Part shown: positions 25,240 to 35,174 of the stretch, piece after piece | Layout of the letters: every line of letters begins with the position of its first letter | How positions within the stretch are numbered: position 1 is the stretch's first letter | NCBI GenBank assembly: GCA_003342895.1 | Contig: PTFA01000011.1 | Location: forward strand, 5,387,784 to 5,451,783 | From: Casuarius casuarius | Lineage: Eukaryota; Chordata; Aves; Casuariiformes; Casuariidae | Direction of reading: 5' to 3' | DNA: 64,000 nucleotides | Translations under genes and position numbers: made by a program | Notes under the pieces: model-generated | The model's input: the letters and a program-made list of their open reading frames with translations, nothing else | Databases searched by the model: none | What the model was told of the DNA's origin: nothing

Positions 25240-26670
25240 AGACAGGTATTAGAAACTGGAAGGAATTCAAGGTGTGGAGTTCAAATTTTCTTTTGAGTTT
25301 CAGGTTTGCCTGAAACAGAGTTTTACTCTCAGTGCTGCTGACATCGCACAAAGCGAGCCCACCAGTGAGGTTTAGATGAAACNCAGGCAAATAGGAGCAG
25401 ATGTCATGCTGTTCTAATACAGACCCCTGTGAAAGCACAACTGCTCAGAAAAGTGTGTAATATACTTCAAGTGTGTGGGCCTAGAAACCTCAAGAAGCAG
25501 CACTGCAATGGTTCTAGCTGAATGATTTCTAATTTGACACTGAAGAGGCAACCTACCAAGTAATAACTATGAAAACTGCACAGGGACAGTAATTCAGCAT
25601 GCTGTAGCTGTGTTTTAAGCACAAGGAGATCTGATATATATTAGTGCTAACCTTAACACAAAACTTACTTACCTTGCTATCAGATGATCTTTATTCTATT
25701 TTTTAAAGTGTGATCCAAACAAAATAGAAAACATGTAACAGGTTGGATAGTAAGTAAGTGTTGACATGCTTGATGCACTGCAGTACATACATTAAAAGGA
25801 AAAAAACAGAAGATTAACAGTGGAAGAAGTAACATGAAGAAAAAAAATAATTCTCTCAGTGAGGTCACTGGCACTTTCTCATTCAAAGAACTACTTGGGC
25901 AGTAGCCAATCTGCACAACAGCTCAATGGTAAGAGCAAATATTATGTCTGTTTTCCAGAGGAATGATGGAGCTCGGCAGGACCAGTTCAGGACAGCACAA
26001 GAAATAAAAATCATGAGTTCTTGACTGTCACAATTCCTCTAGACCCCAGGAATTGAAAGGCAAACATTAAGGAGGAGAATAGTCATTTATTGATGCTGTT
26101 CAGCACTACTGTGCATAAGACACATATTTAATTCCCAGCCCCTTGCTCTGCAGAGGCCAAGAACACTTAAACAAGAAAGTCTCATCTTCCCAGTAATGAC
26201 ATCTCAAGGGATCTCCAGGGTAGGGTGGATGGGCTATAAAAGGAGAAAGTGACTGATCTTGCCTTTCTTGGTCCAAATGCTATTTCTCTAATACAAGAGC
26301 CCAAGAAGCTGCTGCAACACAGTGTTATTAATATTCTTGAAGATATGCATATTATTGGATGTGTGAGTTTTATTAATCATCTCGACCTCGCTCGTTTTGA
26401 GAAGTCCTTTGAGAAAAGTGTGACATGGGGGTGATAAATTAAGATGCAGAAAAATTCTGTATGCTTTGTGTAAAGTAAGTGCAAGACATAAAGTACAGAA
26501 ATACACAGCAGAGATACAGAAAAAACAGTAGCTACCTTGCTACATAATCGGTTTACTAATCCAGTCATCAGGCAGGAATAATATGAGCTGTACATTTTTA
26601 TCCTGCAGTGTTTCAAAATCTGGGTCAATCAAAAAAAGAACTCCCTTGCTCTGTGCTGTATTCGCCCTGT
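25240..26670. other. Non-coding stretch, nothing supported
   Basis: A perfect AAG|GTAAGTA donor lies on the minus strand near 25667-25672. The best upstream acceptor gives a segment with stops in all frames, so it would be non-coding. ORFs of 60-83 codons are unrecognised. Confidence 0.4.
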
Positions 26671-26674
26671 TTGC

Positions 26675-26689
26675 CCAGTAGAGGGCGGC
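26675..26689 (+). promoter_or_regulatory. CTCF core motif, full consensus match
   Basis: CCAGTAGAGGGCGGC matches the vertebrate CTCF core CCASYAGRKGGCRSY at all 15 positions. Known for the family: such sites anchor chromatin loops and act as insulators, and motif direction matters. It sits about 350 bp upstream of a CpG-dense patch (27020-27345). Actual binding is inference. Confidence 0.6.
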
Positions 26690-27019
26690 ATTATCAACGC
26701 AGTCAATCCTAAAAAGCAAGACTGCAGCAACTGCTATTTAAAAAAAATGAAATCCAACCAGCAAGGATGTCCATTTTGTTTATAACACAGTCTCTCTAAA
26801 CAATATGGAACTTCAGAAACACTTAAAACATTCTGTAAGTCAAGCAAATTTGGAGATCAAATTTATCACTGCTCCATAGTAAAATCCCTGACCTGTCAAG
26901 CCCATGCATAGAACATTATGACATTCAGAAAAGGTTTACAAAAATTATTTTAAAAAGTTGCCAAGCTATTTTCAGTCCGTAATGCAAACATCTAGTCCTG
27001 CATTATGGAGAATGCACGT

Positions 27020-27345
27020 GGGCTTTTGTGAAAGGGTGGGGGGGGCAGCGAAGCAGCAGGGTGAGACACCAGCACTTTTATTTTGCTGGAGCCGGAGACG
27101 AAGGCATTAGCACAGAGCAGGCCTGGTGTGCATATGCCTGTAATGGCTTATCGGAAGAAGACCAAAACAGGTTAGATCTGCCCTTGCCTTTCAGAATGGA
27201 GGGCAAGGGAAACCAGGAGAAAGGAGGCGAGGCTTGACGGCACCGTCCTGACCCGGCCTGGGTGCCCTTGCCGGGGGCTGCGGGATGGGGCTGTCTGGGG
27301 AGGGGGTGCTGCATGGCCCGGCCGCCCCGGCAGCAATGCCTGCCA
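27020..27345. promoter_or_regulatory. Small CpG-dense, GC-rich patch
   Basis: The part from about 27228 to 27333 holds about nine CpGs (GGCGA, GACGG, ACCGT, CCCGG, CCGGG, TGCGG, CCCGG, GCCGC, CCCGG) and long G/C runs in otherwise AT-rich, CpG-poor DNA. A second, smaller cluster (GCGGTGGCCCGGGCGCCCACG) is at about 27585-27608. ORFs on both strands here reflect GC content. It could be a minor promoter, a regulatory CpG patch or a GC-rich repeat. Confidence 0.4.
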
Positions 27346-27619
27346 AATACTCTTGGAGGAAATAAGGAGGAGGACAAAGCTGCATCTGTAACACTGTCCT
27401 GAGAGTGTAGTCTACTCATACGGCTATGCCTAGGCAAAAATCCATGCAACGCTTGTAGATTTCCTTGAAACAGACTTTTGTCCCAGGAAGTTTTGTCCAG
27501 CTCATTTTAAAGACCTCATAAGTTTTCTTCGTGCTGTCTGAGCATGCCTGGACACCTCAGCCACCAGCATGGCATGTCTCTGCTGTGGCGGTGGCCCGGG
27601 CGCCCACGGGTCTCTTCAG

Positions 27620-28525
27620 CATTTCTGTAGCTGTGTGGTATTGCCCTGTGAACCTGGTGCTTCAAGGACATGTTTGCTCAATCTACTGAGAATGAGCTCA
27701 GTGTCTGCTGCAGCCCCAAAACATCACCTTTGCTGCCTGAGCCAAGAACGCGTGTTTGGCGCATATATACCTGTTTCTGCCTACCACTTGCAGATATACG
27801 TGCGTGGAAAGGACAGAGTAAGCAGGGTTTTGGATGCAGTGGGGAAAAGAAGGCTTTGAAGGAAATTTGCCTCAGAGGACTGACTCAAGTGCAGTGACTT
27901 CCTCATGTTTTCCCCATATACTGTGCTGTGCTTAAAGACATAAATTTGGTCATTAGAGCACAAGCTCCTCTCCCACGGACACCTGCATGTCTTTGGCATT
28001 ACATACATTCTGTTATAAATAATGGCGACACCTTGCTTTTGTGGCAGAACTGCGAATAAAATCTCTTACAAAATCAGCCAGCACTGTGAAGACAGCTTCA
28101 GCCCCCTGCAATCAATACTTTATGGATAAGTTGATGCGTGCACTCTGAAGAAAATGAAATGAAATGTACCATGTCAGTTTACATAATCCAAGAGCCTATA
28201 GCCTTCACTTTCTGAGCCACCAAAACAAAGACAGCTGATNTAAAATAAGGAGACTCAGAGGCAGGAGTTTAGTGTCTTTATGTTATATTTTGCATAGGTT
28301 TTCCAAAAAGTGTCTCAAAGCCTTTTTAAGGTGAGGAGGAGAAACCACTAAGAGTTTCATAGGATTTCAGATGTAGGATGAGAAAATGATGTAGGCTGGT
28401 AAAAATGCTGCACAAACACCCTTCTTTCTTTATTATGCTGGCTCCCTGATATGTTAAGATAAGTTAGCCAAAGGCAAAGGTTTTCCATTTCTGTTATTTG
28501 AATTTACCTCAGGATTTCAGTCTTC
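27620..28525. other. Non-coding stretch, nothing supported
   Basis: ORFs at 27569-27897 (plus) and 27781-28008 (minus) overlap and show no domain. No repeat family or RNA gene is recognised. Confidence 0.5.
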
Positions 28526-28530
28526 AACTT

Positions 28531-28557
28531 TATTTAGGTTCATGCAGCACCTAAATA
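28531..28557. repeat. 9-bp hairpin, TATTTAGGT / ACCTAAATA
   Basis: Perfect 9-bp arms are separated by 9 nt. The TTTAGG...CCTAAA arms match the palindromes at 19782 and 29188, suggesting the same old repeat family. Confidence 0.55.
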
Positions 28558-29116
28558 GAATACAAAGGCAATACTCCCAGGACCTTTGATAACCAGTGCC
28601 AAGCCCACACTGTAAGAGTGTGGTCTCACAGTTCACTACTCTTACTGCTTTTGTGCATTTGTGAGTGTTAGGTGCTTGTGCATTTGCAACCATAAAAGGT
28701 NGTTTTTATGATGAGAGCTCTTCAGGCTTCCTTTTTTTAAGTACCATGACTTTCACAGTCAGGTGATGGCTTCCGTGAGTCCTGTCAGCTTCAGGCACTG
28801 ATTATTCATCCAGACATGCACACAGGCACTCTTTTGTTTATGGCTGGATGTGCACAAAATTGCTGCCTCGGTTGGAAAATATTGGTTTGTATTAAACACA
28901 GACTCATTCCCTGTTCATATTCATCCACTCATTGTTTGAAACAGATTTCACTTAAGAGTCGGTTTCTTCCCATAGAAAAATTTCAGACACCCACTCTGCT
29001 AATATGACTCATCAGCCATATTTATGAAAGAGATGCACTTGGCACAGTTACATGGAAACAAAAAAACCCCCATGTATCTTCTATTATTTTAACAAATATT
29101 GTGACAACTGTAATAA

Positions 29117-29136
29117 AACTAACTAACTAACTAAAT
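29117..29136 (+). repeat. (AACT)n microsatellite
   Basis: Four tandem AACT units followed by AAATAAAT. Confidence 0.9.
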
Positions 29137-29185
29137 AAATGTTAAAAAATAAACTGAGACACAAACCTGTGCCTGCCAAGTTGGC

Positions 29186-29262
29186 AATTAGGTGCCTAAA
29201 TACCCTTGCAAATCTGGAACACTAGTGCTAAATCTGGTCCTACCTCTCCAAGTCACTTTGGA
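29186..29262 (+). repeat. Second copy of the TTAGGTGCCTAA-type old repeat
   Basis: TTAGGTGCCTAAATACCC followed by TTGCAAATCTGG and a CTGGTCCTACC block parallels the segment at 19782-19885 (TTAGGTACCTAAAT ... TTTGTGAATCTGAGG). The palindrome differs only at its two central bases. Confidence 0.5.
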
Positions 29263-30645
29263 AATGAAATGTTACCTTTACCTTATTTTCAAAAAACTAG
29301 GACTAAGAACTATGAGAAGGGAAGAAGATATAAGTTGCCTTTGCTTTACATACAGATTTATGCCTGTATTGGATATGGGAATTTTACATATATATATAAA
29401 TATATCTCTTTACCTTTGCATATTTTTATGTTTGCTTTTTGCATTGCTGCAGAGTTTGATCAATCGACATGATTTACAAAAGGAAATAAAGAGGAAAAAA
29501 AGTTAAGGATAAGGCAAATAACACAAAGCTTATTAGTTTGGACAGTGATACAACTGATATACATTTTTAAATCTAGTACTCGGGCACTGTCTTTGTTCTA
29601 TTTAATCAGGTGAGGTCTCAAGAGATCAAAGAGTTGTTGGCCAGTCTCTTTGTAACCCAGAGGATCATCCAGGTTACCCTAAGTCTGCCCTAGCTTTTCT
29701 CCAATTTGTTGTTAGCAACCACTTTATGGTAGGTGCCCAAGACACTTTAAGAGATGAACTTCGTCATCTAGGGAACTTTGTGGTGAGGGCAGTGACTCTG
29801 CCAGGAAAGCGAAGTTAGAATCTGCTTGGAAGGTCCATGTTTCAACACAGTTGAACCACAGGCTGAGGAAAAAACAAGCATTTTATTCCAGATGGAAGTG
29901 TCAAAACTGACAAGCAAAAGTCAAAACAAAGCCATGCACAGCAATCAACCATGCACAGCAACCAACTACCAATTATGCAGGGACAGAATCTGCTGCTAGG
30001 AGTTGGCCAAGAAGAAAATAGATGGGATGTCATTCCTGTTTTCATCCCCCCTGCCATCAGCTTGCCCCACAAAGTTCTTGTCATACTACTCTGTTTCCCC
30101 ATTTCAGTCTGCCTCCTTGCACTTTTTTTCACAGTGCCTCCCCAGAGCCTTTTCTTCCTCTTTGTCTACTAATCTGTGGGAAGAAGAACCCAGGAGAATG
30201 AGAGCTTTTTCCTGCTGTGGCATTCAGCTACTTTTGTTATTGTTGTTCTTGTTCTGTTTTTTCTTCCATTCTTACTTGTCTCCACCGAAGCACACAGGGC
30301 AGAGGAAGAAGCACAAGAAGAGGGGAGAAATGTGAGGGAAGTTGGTGCCCAATGTAGAAGAAAGCTCAAGTAACATCTTTAGATGGCAAAAACTAAGAGA
30401 ACAAAGTTTTTAGGAGAAGGAATGTCCTCCCTGCTCGCAGCACCTTGAGGGACAGCTCCAGGGCTGAATTCTAAAAACAGAAGTTGTCTTGACTGCTCTC
30501 CAGCCTTGTACAGTTCTCAGTGTGATAGAACATGACAAAAAGATATCATACTGGGTCAGCCATGGAAAGGCATCGTATTGCAGCAGCGATGCAATAGCCC
30601 CNCTGATTTTTGTGGGCTTTGGATGACAAGAACTGGGATGCTGCA
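29263..30645. other. Non-coding stretch, nothing supported
   Basis: Contains TATATA and poly-T low complexity at 29390-29410 and 30240-30270. Overlapping ORFs on both strands at 29842-30373 (60-110 codons) are unrecognised. Confidence 0.45.
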
Positions 30646-30647
30646 TT

Positions 30648-31073
30648 CAGTATCACCACCAGAAAGATTTGAAAAAGGAGATGTTCAGAAACGAGAAACA
30701 AAATAATTAAGGGGCTGGAGGGATTTACCTATGAGGAAGATTAAAAGGACTAAATAAATATGTATAGTTTGGCTAAGCGATAACTAAGAAGAGGCATGCT
30801 AACCGTCTACAAATATTTGAATGGCATACACACTAGGGAGGAAAAGGAATTACTTAGCATGAAACAAGCAGGTATATCTGGGAGTAATGGGATGAAATTA
30901 AGAAATGGAAAATTGAGGCAGAATTTAAGGGAAATCCTCCTGACAATGAATTCTAATAGTCTGTGGAAAACATACTGGCATATATGCAATAGGGAACAGT
31001 TCTACATTGATAAGAAGGGGGACTTAAATGACTTGCTGGGCCTTTCCAATCTCAAATATTTATGATTCTATAA
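30648..31073 (+). mobile_element. CR1 LINE 3' part, plus strand, 5'-truncated
   Basis: Clear CR1 landmarks in order: CAGAAAGATTTGAAAAAGG, ATTAAGGGGCTGGAGG, CCTATGAGGAAGATTAAAAG, TATAGTTTGGCTAAGCG, GTCTACAAATATTTGAA, TTAGCATGAAACAAG, TAGGGAACAGTTCTACATTG and CTTTCCAATCTCAAATATTT, then the terminal TATGATTCTAT. The element is 5'-truncated and has an internal deletion after TAGTCTGTGGAA. The ORFs inside it (30796-31065 plus and 30807-30989 minus) are shadows of decayed LINE sequence, not genes. The subtype looks older than the youngest avian CR1s. Confidence 0.9.
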
Positions 31074-32130
31074 TTAAGTATTATTAAATTTAATGGCATG
31101 TGCCTTTTTTTTTTCAGCAAAATTTGACTGTTGCCTCAGGTCAGAAGTGCGCAATTATTTCCTAACTAAAGGTCTTATATTTTAACTCATGAATCCTCCT
31201 AAAATTAACTAGGCAGGTCTTTTTTTTTTCTTTTTTTAACCTAAATTGAATTTCTGTTAATGCATTTTCTCATATTTTCAAAAAACAGCTATCTGCCTCT
31301 ACTAGAGAATTATAAATCCCTCTTTATGCAAGAGAAGCATACATACTCAAAGCTCCATGGCTTAATGCCTGAACCTGGCCGGCCTCAGGTTGAATACCTG
31401 CTGCGTTCAAGGGACCTGTTGTTCCAAAGCCCAGATGAGTATGCTTCTGCACGTGGGCTCTTCTCTCTCTGAGGAAGAACTGCCTACTACAAAGCAAAAC
31501 ATTACACAGTATTGCCACCTACAACGTACTTACAGAACTTTGTACCTAGCACACGTCCATTTGAAGACCTGCACCTCATCACTTAGCCCTGTGCCATGTC
31601 ACCATTCATAAAACGTAAACAAGGGTCTGTGGTAGACCCTCTTCCCTATGCCCAGCTAGAATGGCAGCTGGTGTATAACAAGTTTTCTCTGTTTTATATT
31701 GGCAAATTCTTTCTTATTTTGGTGCACACAACTGTGCAGTGTCTGCCAACGTATACTGCAAAATGTCTCCTNCTGAAATGTATGGCCATATAATCCTAGG
31801 AAGCGCTCAGAGGCTTGTGAACTCATGTGGTCAGGCATTTTGGGGATGAATTCCGGAGTCATTTCGGGGCCTCACACAGCATATGTTGCCTGTGGTAGCT
31901 GTGGAAGAAAGTACTAAAATTTTCCTGATACTCTACCATTTGATGTGTTACATGTACAGGCCCAGTGCATCCCCAAAGNGAGTTTATATGGTTTTATTCT
32001 TTGTGACTGATTATATGTATCTTTTGTCCAGGTAGCAGTACTGTTTTGCTCCCANGATGGAAGGGCATCTGTGATACCTGAGACAAAATTTTTTTGATAC
32101 TTTATTTTGGTTTCCCCATGCACTCTAGCT
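31074..32130. other. Non-coding stretch, nothing supported
   Basis: Poly-T tracts at 31105-31120 and 31220-31240. Short unrecognised ORFs on both strands. Confidence 0.5.
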
Positions 32131-32137
32131 ACAGACC

Positions 32138-32152
32138 AACTAACTAACTAAT
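32138..32152 (+). repeat. Short (AACT)n microsatellite
   Basis: Three to four AACT units. Minor simple repeat. Confidence 0.8.
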
Positions 32153-32411
32153 AGTGTATCAACAGATTTTGGCATTCACAACCATTTCATTCTTGGCTAA
32201 TCACTTAAGGCCGCCTTTTTCTTAGATGTGCTGGCCTTCAGCCTCACCCAAGGCAGTAAATGACAGTGGAGCTTCATCTGGAAATAGGATGTGTGATGGT
32301 AATGTCTATAAAATACATAGATCTAGCACAGCTAGCATGGGCTTTGACATGAAGAATGATATGTGTCTGTCTCCATCCCCCTCACTTAGTCTCCTCTTCT
32401 GCTTGTCACAG

Positions 32412-32453
32412 GAGTGCCTCCGATGTGTGAACCTGGTGCACTTGCCCTGCTGA
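32412..32453 (+). other. Weak candidate exon start after a strong acceptor
   Basis: A long pyrimidine-rich tract (about 32365-32409) ends in GTCACAG. The following frame gives 13 codons (ECLRCVNLVHLPC) and a stop; another frame stays open about 40 codons. No poly(A) signal was noted close downstream, no consensus donor follows, and nothing is recognised. Listed because the acceptor is unusually good. Confidence 0.12.
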
Positions 32454-32459
32454 CATATC

Positions 32460-35060
32460 CAATAGCTGGTCCACTGATAAGGTCAGAGAGTGTGAGAAGC
32501 TGGATATTTAATTCTAGTGTGAGTAAATCCTTGGTGTAAGATCCTGGGTGCTAGCATTACATTTTGAACACTAATTACCAGAAATCTATTTGCCAAATCT
32601 TTGCACTTTGAAGATAACATTGTAGCAATCGAGCTGAAGTAGGATAATTAAGCAAACCATCCTCTCTTTCCCCTGCCAATAATTCTGCAGCCCTGTGTGT
32701 CATTTCTCAGCAGAGAACTGCTAAGATACAGTAGCTGATATGAAAGCTCAATTTGCTCTATGCATTTTGCAGCAGGTATGGCTTCATAGCAAGGAAATAG
32801 TCACAAGGAGCTCTGACTGCTGGAGTGGATAATTTAGGCCTGGACTGTACCCAGTCAGAAGTAGGTGAATAAGCTGTGGGGACAGGAAGGGAAGAAGGAA
32901 AGGTCTTCTTTCTTTAAGCAAGATCAGACACAATCTTGCTCTGTTTTTTTTTTGAAACAAAAATACTGTGAATCCTGTGCTGGCAGCAATGCTAAATATT
33001 CTAACGGACCTAGAGATTTGGGGTGCAAGAATTGGATTGCTGCCTGTCAGAATTTGTATTTCTTTCTGATATTCTAACCAAAGCAGCAAACAATTCAGTG
33101 ATAACATACTACTGACAATTCTTCATTAAGCTGCATCAAGCTTTAGCCATCAGTTTACTGCACAGTCCTCTTTGCCTCCACAGCCTCTGTTAAAACAATT
33201 TCTGAGACCCTTCATATGTTGCAGTTTTGGTCTTGTATTCATGAGAAGAGGAATTCTCCTTTCACTTCCATCCATCAAATACGAAGCCTTTCTGCAGGTA
33301 TGGATTTGTCAGCAACCAATAGCTTTTAAATTCTGGAGAGTATTTTAGGGAGTTTATTACAGTAAACATCAGTTTAAACTCTGTATTACAAAATAAGGGT
33401 GAAAAATCTTACTTTTTTAGATTGATAAGCACCAGAAGAAGCTCATGGCTCCTCATGGCTCCTGAATGTACATCGTGCAGGACTTTGTATAGAATCCCTA
33501 TTAGTTCTGTGTGATGCTTCACCTTCAATAGCTAGGTATTTTTTGACTTCCCTAACAGACTTCACTATTACAAAATGCCTTCCACTGGGTAGTCCACCTT
33601 TTTTCCTCTTAATTTTAGGCCATAGTTTCTCCTCACACCTGACCAACTTCTGGGAAAGCAAAACAGACCAAAACTCCATCCTTTTTATATCATTCTGTTT
33701 ATCACTCACAGAAAATCAAGAGCAAAATTTAAGAGTTTCCTCCTTGGATTTACTTTAGGCTGCTTGCTTAACTTTCTTCATCAGTCAGATTTTTCTAAAC
33801 TTTTCTGTGTTAACTATTGTTGCTTGTCTCTTTTGTTTATTGATTATTTTTATAGCCTTCAGCATAGATGCTGTTCAGGAAAAAAATAAAAAATAAAATG
33901 AAGAGATTTCTTTCTCAAACTTCTGAACCGTAAGTCAGGCACTCTACATAGTTACCATATAGAGCCAGAAGTAATTTATATATTTCCTTTCACACTGACT
34001 TTCTGTTGAGTAGGAAACAAAATACATACTTCTGGAGATGCACAAAACAAAATAGCAGTTTACTCATGCATAGAGAGCAAATTACTTTGGGGGAGAATAA
34101 GAATGTTACAGTCCAGAATTGATGCAGTTTCCACGTTAACTTAAAGAATAATGTCAAATCTTTCCTCTCTGCTTTTTTTTTTTTTGATGAAAACGAGAAA
34201 TAACTTTGAACCACTGATATACTCCTGGATTCAGGACATTTCCACTTTCTGTATCTGCTCGCAGAGCTCCTGGCTTACTTCTGTGAAGGTAATTTCCCTG
34301 TGACAGCTGCGAGATAGCATCTATAGATTGTTCTGAAAAATGTAACTTTCCATTAGGAGCCAGGGTGACTATTCTCTAGCAATCAGAACTCTTTGATAAA
34401 CATTTATTTTTGTTTTCTTCACCTAGTTGAGACTCTGTCACAGTGTTTGGAACATATGCTGGGCTAGATCTAGCTGTATTTCTTGTAGCTACTGGAAATC
34501 TATGTAGTGACGTTTGCCAGTGGTGATAACAGTGGCCAGAGAAACAAGACCATTTTTTAAAGTATCCCATTTAGTATATATATCCTGTTGACAGTGAAGA
34601 TCTCGGCTGGAATCTCCTTACCGCTCAGGCACAGCTGGGAAGGGGCCAGTGAAGGACAAGGAGACACCATGATTGCCCAGTTTCCTCTCAGCAAGTAACT
34701 TGCCTTGGGAGGAAGAAATTCTCAACTGGACATTTGTAGCAAGTTGAAATCCATGTGACACCACTTGGTCAACACAGAATTAATGGAAGAGTAAAATTAC
34801 TATTTATTTCATCTACCAAAGTCCTCCTTTGCCATGAATGGATGTGCACTTGTCATAGCTTACTTAACTTTTACCCTTTTGTAAGTAGAAAGGAGGCATC
34901 TGATGTCACTGAGCCAGTTGTCGGTTTGGTATTTTGCATGACTTCCTTGTTAATCTTCATGTTTACCATGGCAGCAATGCACTTTTTAAAATCATGTATA
35001 GTTTTGGGGTTGCAGATTCCACAATTTCTGTTCTTCCTCTGCTGTGGCTTCAGCTACTTT
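32460..35060. other. Non-coding stretch, nothing supported
   Basis: ORFs such as 32784-33107 minus (107 codons) and 33443-33709 minus (88 codons) have no recognisable motif or splice context. Poly-T at 32945 and 34175. A GGAATCTCC-type GC patch near 34600-34700 is unremarkable. Confidence 0.45.
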
Positions 35061-35069
35061 TCATTCCAG

Positions 35070-35174
35070 GGACGGCTTACGGAGCAGCCCACTAGTAAAC
35101 ACACGAGGTGGCCATCTGACGAAGACTGGGAAAGGACTTGGGCTTTCTGTTCTAATAATCGCAAGTGCCAGTAA
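35070..35174 (+). other. Weak candidate terminal exon
   Basis: A pyrimidine-rich stretch and TTTTCATTCCAG acceptor precede 34 codons ending in TAA (GRLTEQPTSKHTRWPS...). It is the 3' part of a 139-codon ORF starting at 34755, whose earlier portion is hydrophobic and looks like translated intron. No family is recognised. Chance is a serious alternative. Confidence 0.13.

Noticed and set aside
25016..25438. 140-codon minus ORF with a proline/serine-rich run
   Set aside because: The run is translation of the GGGGA array.
25673..25777. Minus-strand segment with perfect AAG|GTAAGTA donor
   Set aside because: All three frames contain stops and the acceptor is mediocre, so it is not supported as a coding exon.
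30796..31065. 89-codon plus ORF and its minus-strand shadow
   Set aside because: Lies entirely within the CR1 3' part, which is non-coding.
34755..35069. Hydrophobic first part of the 139-codon ORF
   Set aside because: Looks like translated pyrimidine-rich intronic sequence. Only the part after the acceptor at 35069 was kept, as a weak candidate.
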